Source of the DNA: Chromatiaceae bacterium
Lineage (GTDB): Bacteria; Pseudomonadota; Gammaproteobacteria; Chromatiales; Chromatiaceae
Length of the DNA stretch: 16,885 bases
NCBI GenBank assembly: GCA_016880695.1
Contig: JAEHCY010000180.1
Span: 1-16,885, forward strand
Reading direction: 5' to 3'
Translations under genes and position numbers: made by a program
The notes under the pieces: generated by a model
The model's input: the letters and a program-made list of their open reading frames with translations, nothing else
What the model was told of the DNA's origin: nothing
The model's database searches: none
In this document: one piece after another, positions 7,215 through 13,674 of the stretch
Layout of the letters: each line of letters starts with the position of its first letter
Numbering within the stretch: the first letter of the stretch is position 1

Positions 7215-8633
7215 ATGGTTGATCCAGGGCCGTCACTGGACCGATCCGTGAGACGTCTTGCCGCGCTCCTCCTGCTGTTGAGCCTTTCGCTGCCGCTACT
7301 GGCCGCCACGCCGGTGGAGGTGAAGACCGTGCGCATCTGGATCGCCCCGGAGGAGACCCGGCTGGTGCTCGATACCAGCGGCGATCTCTCGCACAAGATC
7401 TTCGCCCTCTCCAATCCTGATCGTCTGGTCATCGACGTGGAGAATGCCCGCTTGCAGTCCAGCATCCCGCGGCCCGAGGGTCAGGATGTCGTGCTCGTGG
7501 GGCTACGCAGCGCGAGCATGGGTGGGGATCGAGTGCGGCTGGTGCTGGATCTCAAGCAGGCCGTGCGTGCCAAGAGCTTCATGATGAAGCCCAATGACCG
7601 CTACGGCCATCGACTGGTGGTTGAGCTCGAGCCACGCGGCCAGGAGTCCCAGGCGGGGACACCAGTCACCCCGCGGCGAGCGGAAGAATCGCGCGATGCA
7701 ACGGCGAAGAAGCCCGAGGCCAGCGTTAAGCCCAAGTCGCTGGTCACCGCGGCCGCCAGGGTACCCAAGGAGCTGGTGGTTGCTATCGATGCTGGGCACG
7801 GCGGCGAAGACCCCGGGGCCATCGGGTCCGATGACACCAAAGAGAAGGACGTGGTGCTGGCCGTGGCCCGCGAGCTGGCGGCGCTGGTGCGCAAGGAGCC
7901 CGGCATGCGGCCGGTCATGATCCGCGATGGTGACTATTTCATCAGCCTGGGCAAGCGGGTGGAGAAGGCACGCCGGCAGCAGGCGGATCTGTTCGTGTCG
8001 ATCCATGCCGACGCCTACCAAGACGACAGCGTGCGTGGTTCCTCCGTTTTCACCCTTTCCCATCGGGGCGCCTCAAGCGAGGCGGCACGCTGGCTAGCGG
8101 ATCGGGAGAATCGCTCCGATCTGGTCGGCGGTGTCGACCTTGACGACAAGGACAACGTTCTGGCCTCGGTCCTGCTTGATCTTTCCCAGAGCGCGACCAT
8201 GGAGGCAAGCCTGCGTGCTGCCGACAAGGTGCTCTCCCGCCTCAAGAAGGTCGGCGATGTGCACAAGTCTTCGGTGCAGCAGGCTGGCTTCGTGGTGCTC
8301 AAGGCGCCCGATGTACCCTCCATGCTGGTGGAGCTAGCCTTCATTTCCAATGATGAAGAGGAGGAGCGTCTGCGCAGTGCGCAGAACCAACAACAGTTCG
8401 CCAGGGCACTGATGAGTGGTATCCGCGATCACTTCAAGACCTACCGCACCCCAGGGAACCGCGCCGCGCGAACCTCGGAGAGGGAAGCCCGCAAGCACGT
8501 GATCTCTCGTGGCGAAACCCTCTCCGGGATCGCGGATCAATACGCGGTTGGTCTGAGCGAGCTGCGGCGGATCAACAACCTGGCGGATGATCAGGTGCGC
8601 ACCGGCCAGACCCTCGCTATTCCCGATAGCTGA
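7215..8633 (+). CDS. amiB: Periplasmic N-acetylmuramoyl-L-alanine amidase with AMIN and LysM domains
   Basis: Cleaves the amide bond between N-acetylmuramic acid and L-alanine in septal peptidoglycan during cell separation; this family is activated by LytM factors such as EnvC or NlpD. The protein has a signal peptide (hydrophobic 14-30, cleavage near 31), an AMIN domain for septal targeting (about 34-140), a linker, Amidase_3 (about 187-408) and a C-terminal LysM (427-470). Zinc ligands are H195 (DAGHGG), E210 and H264 (SIHAD), with catalytic E373 in LVELAFISN. It follows tsaE by 28 bp. A GTG at 7248 is a credible alternative start that shortens the signal peptide. The name amiB rather than amiC rests on gene order and the LysM domain. 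Confidence 0.93.
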   Translation: MVDPGPSLDRSVRRLAALLLLLSLSLPLLAATPVEVKTVRIWIAPEETRLVLDTSGDLSHKIFALSNPDRLVIDVENARLQSSIPRPEGQDVVLVGLRSASMGGDRVRLVLDLKQAVRAKSFMMKPNDRYGHRLVVELEPRGQESQAGTPVTPRRAEESRDATAKKPEASVKPKSLVTAAARVPKELVVAIDAGHGGEDPGAIGSDDTKEKDVVLAVARELAALVRKEPGMRPVMIRDGDYFISLGKRVEKARRQQADLFVSIHADAYQDDSVRGSSVFTLSHRGASSEAARWLADRENRSDLVGGVDLDDKDNVLASVLLDLSQSATMEASLRAADKVLSRLKKVGDVHKSSVQQAGFVVLKAPDVPSMLVELAFISNDEEEERLRSAQNQQQFARALMSGIRDHFKTYRTPGNRAARTSEREARKHVISRGETLSGIADQYAVGLSELRRINNLADDQVRTGQTLAIPDS

Positions 8634-8719
8634 ATCCTGCTCACCAGCCACAGGCATCAGGGGCGTTGCGGACACCTCAGTATCAGTGCTCACGCGTTGG
8701 CCACTCTCGTAGCCGAGTA

Positions 8720-8923
8720 CTAGGTCTTCAGACGCCAGCGGGCCTGATAATCCAGCACTACCAGGGTCACCAAGGCGGCGGCTCCACTGGCAAACATCAC
8801 CAGGGCGATCTCGGTAGCGGACGCGGCGGCAAATACCAGCCCCAGCAGGGCGCACACCAGGGACAAGAGAACCACCGGCCGCCCGTAGGCGGAAAAGGTT
8901 TGTGTCAGCCAGTTGTCATTCAT
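8720..8923 (-). CDS. Small two-helix membrane protein, unknown function
   Basis: A 67-residue frame starting MNDNWLTQ with two hydrophobic segments (about 15-36 and 38-59), a short polar hairpin between, and a basic end RWRLKT. The start is supported by AAGGA on the minus strand about 8 bases before the ATG at 8923. The longer upstream frame looks non-coding. I recognise no family. It converges on amiB and occupies the place where mutL is often found. A perfect 17-bp palindrome lies 34 bp upstream and may be an operator for it. Confidence 0.6.
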   Translation of the reverse strand: MNDNWLTQTFSAYGRPVVLLSLVCALLGLVFAAASATEIALVMFASGAAALVTLVVLDYQARWRLKT

Positions 8924-8957
8924 CGCTTGAGTCCTTCTAGGGACGGTGTCCAGGGCC

Positions 8958-8974
8958 GGTGAAGTTGCTTCACC
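8958..8974. repeat. Perfect 7-bp inverted repeat, possible operator
   Basis: GGTGAAG, a TTG spacer, then CTTCACC. There is no T-run on either side, which argues against a terminator. The size suits a dimeric regulator site for the small membrane-protein gene, the acl operon, or both. The cognate regulator is unknown. Confidence 0.35.
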
Positions 8975-9073
8975 CCCCAACCAATACCAAGCCTCCCGCT
9001 TGGACATATGACGCTGGGTGGGTCGCGAACCAAGGCGTGGAGCCCTTTTTTCTCGCGGCATTGGTGTTACCCC

Positions 9074-9153
9074 GGGACAGGGGGTCCCGTGCAAGCGCAC
9101 CTCCCGGTGGCCCTTGCCGCGCCCACGGGAAACCTGGAGTCCCTAGGTTTTTT
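9074..9153 (+). promoter_or_regulatory. Candidate structured leader or attenuator of the acl operon
   Basis: GTCCC at 9084-9088 can pair with GGGAC at 9074-9078. Alternatively TCCCGTG (9085-9091) can pair with CACGGGA (9124-9130) around inner stems CAAG/CTTG (9092-9095 and 9113-9116) and CACC/GGTG (9098-9101 and 9106-9109). These foldings exclude each other and the set ends in a stem plus T-tract at 9131-9153. The arrangement resembles a switchable leader, or a small RNA with its own terminator. It matches no riboswitch class I know. Confidence 0.35.
9131..9153 (+). terminator. Candidate intrinsic terminator or attenuator upstream of aclB
   Basis: A 7-bp stem including one G-T pair (AACCTGG with CTAGGTT, loop AGTCC) is followed by a run of six T. 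It points toward aclB and lies 115 bp before its start codon. The nearest upstream plus-strand gene, amiB, ends 500 bp earlier, so it is either a distant terminator or part of a leader that controls acl. Confidence 0.45.
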
Positions 9154-9196
9154 GCGATAACCGGCTAAGCTTGCAGTTGGCCACCAGAAGCCAGCC

Positions 9197-9220
9197 GTGC
9201 ACCGGGTCCGCCCGGGGCAC
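9197..9220 (+). promoter_or_regulatory. Strong hairpin in the aclB 5' leader
   Basis: Arms GTGCACCGGG and CCCGGGGCAC pair at nine of ten positions around a TCCG loop, 47 bp before the aclB start. It could stabilise the message or bind a protein. A DNA-level role is equally possible. Confidence 0.35.
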
Positions 9221-9267
9221 GCCAGCACCACCTTACAACTCATCCAACCGCAAGGGGGATATGAAAG

Positions 9268-10551
9268 ATGCAGCTCTCCGGGATGCTATGGGGTTCTAAG
9301 GTCCTCAAGTTTGTGGATTTTCCAAGCGCTGAGGTCTTGGGTCCCCATGCTACAGACGAACAGATCCGCGACCTGATCAACCGCTGGGGCACGATTCTGA
9401 TCAAGCCGATCTTCAAGGGAGCGGTCGGCAAGAAAGGCAAGGCGGGCCTGATCGGTAAGGCCAGTGACCTCCAGACCGCCATCGTGGAAAAGGAACGGCT
9501 GTATTTTGCCCAACATCTCCACGGCACCACGGCGGTCAAGGCGGAGGGCGTGACCTTTGAAGGAATGGTCCCCGCTGAGCATGAGGTGTACGTTTCCATC
9601 TCCGACAGCACCCGCTTCCGCGCCCCGACCGTGACGCTCAGCCACCGCGGCGGCGTGGCGATCGAGGAGGTTCCCCGCGATCAGGTGGTGGCCGTGCCCT
9701 TCGACGCGCTCACCGGGCTCAAGGGGTTTGTCGTCTCCAACGTCCTCAACCAGCTTGCGGCGCCGAAGGAGATCATCAGCCCCCTGGTGCAGAACGTTCC
9801 CAAGCTCTGGGATCTGTTCCACAGCTTCGGCATGACCACCCTGGAGCTCAATCCCGTGCGCATCATGCCGACGCCCGACGGACGCGCGATCCCGGTGGCC
9901 TGCGATTTCAAGTGCGCCTTCGACAACGACGACCCCAACTGGAAGCGACTGGGGCTGCCCTCGGACCGCGGCAGCGGGGAGCTCTCGGATTTCGAGCGCG
10001 AGGTCAATCAACTGCGCACCTATCAGGGGCAGTCGGACGTGTTCGTGACCAACGATCGGGGTACGGTCACCGCCATGACCTTCGGCGGTGGCGCCAACGC
10101 CCTGGTCACGGAATTGCTGGGGGAGGCGGGCACCATCTCATCGGACTTCGGCGGGAACCCGCCCTACCAGAAGATGTTCGACATCGCCCGCATCGTCTAC
10201 GGCTACTGGCTCCGCCAGAGCAACGTCCTCCTGATCATCGGCGGCAAGGCGAATAACACCGACATCTACGAGACCTTCCGCGCCATGGCCGATGCCCTGC
10301 GGCACCACTTCCGCACCCGTGGCCCCACGCCCTTCTATGTGGTCGTGGGCCGTGGCGGGCCCAACCTCATTCGCGGCATGGGCGCCCTCAAGGACACCCT
10401 CGATGCGCTGAGGGTGCCCTACCGAATGTTCGGGTACGACTCGTCCATGAGCGGGGTGGTCAATTTTGCCAAGAGCATTGACGAGTGGATGGCGCACCAG
10501 GGGGGCCGGGCGAGCATCGCCCGGGAAATGGGGATCAAGCTCCCGGCCTGA
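9268..10551 (+). CDS. aclB: ATP-citrate lyase, small (ATP-grasp) subunit
   Basis: With AclA it converts citrate, CoA and ATP to acetyl-CoA, oxaloacetate, ADP and phosphate, the citrate-splitting step of the reductive TCA cycle. The 427 residues correspond to the N-terminal part of animal ACLY and to Chlorobium AclB. Similarities I recognise are KKGKAGLIG (55-63; KRRGKLGLVG in animals), LELNP (192-196; LEINP), GGGANALVTELL (273-284), LLIIGGKANNTD (321-332) and GRGGPN (361-366) followed by a MFGYDSSM-type segment (387-394). AAGGGGG at 9252-9258 is the ribosome-binding site and decides for the ATG at 9268 over an out-of-frame ATG at 9261. Gene order small-large with a 60-bp spacer indicates one operon. 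Confidence 0.92.
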   Translation: MQLSGMLWGSKVLKFVDFPSAEVLGPHATDEQIRDLINRWGTILIKPIFKGAVGKKGKAGLIGKASDLQTAIVEKERLYFAQHLHGTTAVKAEGVTFEGMVPAEHEVYVSISDSTRFRAPTVTLSHRGGVAIEEVPRDQVVAVPFDALTGLKGFVVSNVLNQLAAPKEIISPLVQNVPKLWDLFHSFGMTTLELNPVRIMPTPDGRAIPVACDFKCAFDNDDPNWKRLGLPSDRGSGELSDFEREVNQLRTYQGQSDVFVTNDRGTVTAMTFGGGANALVTELLGEAGTISSDFGGNPPYQKMFDIARIVYGYWLRQSNVLLIIGGKANNTDIYETFRAMADALRHHFRTRGPTPFYVVVGRGGPNLIRGMGALKDTLDALRVPYRMFGYDSSMSGVVNFAKSIDEWMAHQGGRASIAREMGIKLPA

Positions 10552-10556
10552 AGTGG

Positions 10557-10575
10557 CGGGAAGGTCGGCTTCCCG
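10557..10575 (+). promoter_or_regulatory. Hairpin between aclB and aclA
   Basis: CGGGAAG, loop GTCGG, CTTCCCG: a perfect 7-bp stem five bases after the aclB stop codon. No T-run follows, so it is more likely an mRNA-processing or stability element than a terminator. Confidence 0.35.
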
Positions 10576-10611
10576 AGTAACCCCCCTATCCATCAGAACA
10601 AGGAACCTACC

Positions 10612-13374
10612 GTGACCATAGCGCCCCACGAAGATCAAGACCGAAGGCTCCTACACGGCGTTGCGGCCTTCAAGTATTACTACGTCGGCATCGACTCCCT
10701 GGAGCAGCTCGCCACCCGCGATGACCGGGTCTGCGTGCTGAACATCCTCGGGGGCGAAAGCCGAACCGTGACCCCTGTCAGCCACGTCTATTCGGGTGGC
10801 AACATCGTTTGCGGCACCAGCCCTGGCCGCTCCGGCGAGAGCCTCAAGACCAAGCTCGGCGATATCCCCGTCTACAACAACGTGGCGGAAGCCCTGCAAG
10901 CGGGCCACGAATTCAACGTGGCGGTGGTCTACATGCCCCCCGCCGGTGTGAGGGATGCGGTGATCGAGGCGGTGCGCGTCAACCCCTACCTGCGCAAGGT
11001 GGTGATCCTCACCGAGAAGGTCCCCATCGCGGACGCGCGGATCATCCGCCAGTACTGCCAACAGCAACGGGTGGATGTCTTTGGCGCCAACTGCCTCGGT
11101 ATCGCCGATGCCCACCAGCATGTGCGCATCGGCGGCGCGCTGGGTGGCAGCAGTCCGGAGGAATCCCTGGTCCCGGGATCCATCGCCCTCTATTCCAACT
11201 CCGGTAACTTCACCACCACCATCGCCACGTACCTCCTAACCACGGGCTGGGGCACTACGGTATCGCTATCGTCGGGTAAGGATGTCTACATCCATTTCGC
11301 GGCGCCGGAGTTCACCAATGCCTTTCACCACGACCGCCGCAGCAAGGCAGCCGTGATGTACATCGAGCCCGGCGGCTATTACGAGTACGACCTCGAGTTC
11401 CGCAAGCCGGTGGTGGTCTGTGTGGTGGGGCGCTGGAAGGACAAGCTCACCCGGGCCTGCGGTCACGCGGGGGCGATTGCGGGCAGCGGCGACAACGCCG
11501 CGGCCAAGGAGCGCTGGTTCCTGGCCAAGTTCGGGGTGGACGAAATCTACACCCCCGAACACCCCACCTTTTCCGCCAAAGGGGCGGTGGTCACCAACAT
11601 CGCCCATATCCCCCAGGCCCTGACCGATGTCATGCGGCTCAATGGGGTGGAGCCCGACTTCGCGCCCCGGGGCGATCTCATGCTCAAGTGCTGGTTCGCC
11701 AGCACCGCCGATGTGGGACTGCCCGCAGAGCTCAAGCTGCCCGTCGTCGAGGCCCTGGAGCCCTACAACCGGCAGATCGACATCCTCCTGCGGCAGGTGG
11801 GCGTGGTGTTTCCGCGTCAATCCATGAAAGACGCCTCCGGCGCCACCCAGATGGACCCCCAAACCCAGATCACCCGCATGCATGGGGTCAGCGTGCTCGA
11901 TTGCGCCATCCGTCCGCTGGAGGACAACCTGATGCTCGCCCTGATCCGCGAGTATCCGGACGAAAACAGCCGCAAGCTGGCGAACGTGGCCCTCAACGCC
12001 TTCATCAAGCTCGACGGTAGCCCCCTGATCCTGGCCGCCGACGCCGCCCGCGCGGCGGGGAACAGTCCGAACACGGTGCTGGCCTCGGCGCTGGCGATGA
12101 TGGGGACCAGAACCATGGCGATCGCCCGCAGCGCGACCGACGTGCTGCTGGGGCTGTTCGCCCACTCGGGTCTGCTGGACCCCGCCGACCCGGGCTTCGA
12201 CTTTTCACCCCAGTTGGAACGGGCCTTGGCCGAGGTCAACCTCAACACCCTGTTTCCCGAGGCCAGGACCGAGCGCGGCACCCAGATGCTGGAGGCAATC
12301 GCCGCCCGCGGGGCCCGCTCGGTCTTCGTCGAGTTCCTCAAGGCCCTGGCCGAGCGCACGGGCCGGACCCTCCGGGGTCAGGTGGTGCTGGCAGCGATCT
12401 CCTGTCATCTGGTGTGGGCGCCCTTGATGAAGAAGCGGCTATCCATCACGGCGCTGCATGATATGCCCTGGCACTTCCGGATATTCAGCGCCCTGGTTGG
12501 CGCCTCGATCCCCAGCCCCTGCCAACAACCGGGTAACCTGTGCGGGGTTCCGCACCAGGAGCTGATGGGGACCTGGAGCTTCGCCGAGGTCATCCACCTG
12601 GCGCTGCTCCGCAGCCGCCCCACCGAAGACAATCTCTTTTCGCTCTCGATTCTGCTCGGGCTGGTCGCCAGCAACGGCCCCGGCACCATCTCGGCCCAGG
12701 GCGCCAAGGGCGCGGTGAGCGCCGATGGGCCGGAGGCGCCCGAGCGGGTCCAGATCAACAAGGCCTATATCGGCTTCCTCACCCACACCGGCTACGCGCA
12801 CGGCGGCAACGGCTTCGAGGCCATGTCGTTTCTGCTCCGGCAGTTCCGCGACCGGGGGTTGTGCGACCCGGGTGATCCCAACCACGGCATTGATCTCGCC
12901 GGCATGGCCATGCAGTACGCCACCGAGTACAAGCAGTACAAACAAAAAGCCAAGGAGGAAGGCAACCTGTCGTACTACAAGATCCCCTGTATCAACCACC
13001 CGGTATTCAAAGGCAAGGAGGTGAATCTCGATCCGCGTGAGGCGTTCGTGCGCGACCTCTTCCGCCAGCGCGGCAGCTACAACATCTTCCTCGAGTACTA
13101 CCACCACCTGGTCGATTCCCTGGCCAAGGTGGGCGTCAGCCCTAACGTCTACTGCGTCAACATCGATGCCGTGATCTCCACCATCCTCCTCAAGATGCTC
13201 TGGGAGCCCTATGTGCAGGGCAAGATCAGCGAGCAGACGCTGGAGACGGCGGCGTTCACCGTATTTCTTTACGGGCGCATGATCGGCTCCGCCGCCGAGA
13301 TCGAGGACCACATCAACCGCGGGCGCGACATGGACACGCGCACCCCGATGAGCCAGTGCTCGTTTGTGAGCTAA
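10612..13374 (+). CDS. aclA: ATP-citrate lyase, large subunit (oversized, type II-like)
   Basis: The catalytic subunit that forms and cleaves citryl-CoA. Residues 15-345 are succinyl-CoA-synthetase-alpha-like: the CoA-binding GTSPGRSGESL (68-78), NSGNF (196-200) and the phospho-histidine H285 in CGHAGAIAGSG. The C-terminal citrate-synthase-like part (about 605-920) includes SNGPGTISAQG (687-697), a THTGYAHGGNGFEA segment (724-737), H796 in INHPVF and D852 in VNIDAVI. At 920 residues it is about 300 longer than Chlorobium AclA; the surplus lies mostly between 350 and 605. The start is GTG at 10612, preceded by AAGGAAC. N688 stands where animal ACLY has His in its HGP motif. Very large AclA proteins have been described as type II ACL in tubeworm symbionts and Magnetococcus; that assignment is from memory. 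Confidence 0.9.
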   Translation: MTIAPHEDQDRRLLHGVAAFKYYYVGIDSLEQLATRDDRVCVLNILGGESRTVTPVSHVYSGGNIVCGTSPGRSGESLKTKLGDIPVYNNVAEALQAGHEFNVAVVYMPPAGVRDAVIEAVRVNPYLRKVVILTEKVPIADARIIRQYCQQQRVDVFGANCLGIADAHQHVRIGGALGGSSPEESLVPGSIALYSNSGNFTTTIATYLLTTGWGTTVSLSSGKDVYIHFAAPEFTNAFHHDRRSKAAVMYIEPGGYYEYDLEFRKPVVVCVVGRWKDKLTRACGHAGAIAGSGDNAAAKERWFLAKFGVDEIYTPEHPTFSAKGAVVTNIAHIPQALTDVMRLNGVEPDFAPRGDLMLKCWFASTADVGLPAELKLPVVEALEPYNRQIDILLRQVGVVFPRQSMKDASGATQMDPQTQITRMHGVSVLDCAIRPLEDNLMLALIREYPDENSRKLANVALNAFIKLDGSPLILAADAARAAGNSPNTVLASALAMMGTRTMAIARSATDVLLGLFAHSGLLDPADPGFDFSPQLERALAEVNLNTLFPEARTERGTQMLEAIAARGARSVFVEFLKALAERTGRTLRGQVVLAAISCHLVWAPLMKKRLSITALHDMPWHFRIFSALVGASIPSPCQQPGNLCGVPHQELMGTWSFAEVIHLALLRSRPTEDNLFSLSILLGLVASNGPGTISAQGAKGAVSADGPEAPERVQINKAYIGFLTHTGYAHGGNGFEAMSFLLRQFRDRGLCDPGDPNHGIDLAGMAMQYATEYKQYKQKAKEEGNLSYYKIPCINHPVFKGKEVNLDPREAFVRDLFRQRGSYNIFLEYYHHLVDSLAKVGVSPNVYCVNIDAVISTILLKMLWEPYVQGKISEQTLETAAFTVFLYGRMIGSAAEIEDHINRGRDMDTRTPMSQCSFVS

Positions 13375-13390
13375 GAAATCCAGGGGGAAG

Positions 13391-13425
13391 CCCCGGCAAG
13401 CCCGTCGCGATCGGGCGCGCCGGGG
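13391..13425 (+). terminator. GC-rich hairpin after aclA, possible terminator or 3' stabiliser
   Basis: CCCCGGC (13391-13397) pairs with GCCGGGG (13419-13425). Inside it CCCG (13401-13404) pairs with CGGG (13412-13415) across a symmetric 3+3 internal loop. It begins 16 bases after the aclA stop. There is no T-tract, so an efficient intrinsic terminator is unlikely and partial read-through into frd is possible. Confidence 0.35.
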
Positions 13426-13463
13426 TCCCGCCCGCCCCGTTCGGGTTTAGGCCACCCGCGAGG

Positions 13464-13498
13464 CGATCCACCTGGCCGTGCGCCAAGGCGGTGGATCG
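13464..13498. repeat. Long inverted repeat upstream of frdA
   Basis: CGATCCACC (13464-13472) and GGTGGATCG (13490-13498) pair perfectly over 9 bp, with an inner TGGC/GCCA stem (13473-13476 and 13482-13485) and a 4-base bulge. It may be an RNA hairpin in a leader, a repeated extragenic palindrome or a DNA-binding site. Confidence 0.4.
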
Positions 13499-13674
13499 GG
13501 CGTCCAGGCCGACGGGTGTTCAGAGACTTTCGCGGGGCGCTTGGACTCCGCTCAGCGCAAACGCGCTCCACGTAAGTCTCAGTCTCAGTGCGTTTGGCCG
13601 GCTCGCCGCTTTCTGGGCCGGCACGAGTAGGTAGCGATCCAATCGAATCCATCACCGCAGCACGGGGGACACCT

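Larger units (their letters stand above)
8924..9267. other. Non-coding region upstream of aclB, rich in RNA-like structure
   Basis: This 344-bp interval has no convincing gene. It holds a palindrome at 8958-8974, mutually exclusive stems ending in a T-tract at 9074-9153, and a strong hairpin at 9197-9220. No clear sigma70 or sigma54 promoter is visible, so the acl promoter is not located. Confidence 0.5.
13375..13674. other. Non-coding, inverted-repeat-rich region between aclA and frdA
   Basis: This 300-bp stretch has open frames on both strands, but none resembles a protein. It contains two large hairpins (13391-13425 and 13464-13498) and overlapping smaller inverted repeats: GAGACTT/AAGTCTC (13523-13529 and 13574-13580), CAAACGC/GCGTTTG (13558-13564 and 13590-13596) and GCCGGC/GCCGGC (13597-13602 and 13617-13622). 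No clear promoter motif is seen, although frd may have its own. Confidence 0.5.

Noticed and set aside
9023..9057. CGCGA/TCGCG pair around a T-run upstream of aclB as a terminator
   Set aside because: The T-run is inside the loop rather than after the stem, and the stem is only five base pairs.
9261..9299. A 12-codon reading frame (ATG at 9261) overlapping the start of aclB, possible leader peptide
   Set aside because: Its ATG is only two bases after the AAGGGGG ribosome-binding site, too close for initiation, while the aclB ATG at 9268 is at the right distance. The peptide has no run of a regulatory amino acid.
11266..12165. A 299-codon minus-strand frame within aclA, and similar long antisense frames at 12439-13311 and 15316-16155
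   Set aside because: All lie opposite genes with clear motifs, show no domain signatures and are expected by chance at this base composition.
9268..13374. Reading the acl pair as succinyl-CoA synthetase (sucCD) or citryl-CoA synthetase (ccsAB)
   Set aside because: The large protein carries a C-terminal citrate-synthase-like domain, which sucD and ccsB lack, and the small one has features of the animal ACLY N-terminus, including a SMSGVV-type end.
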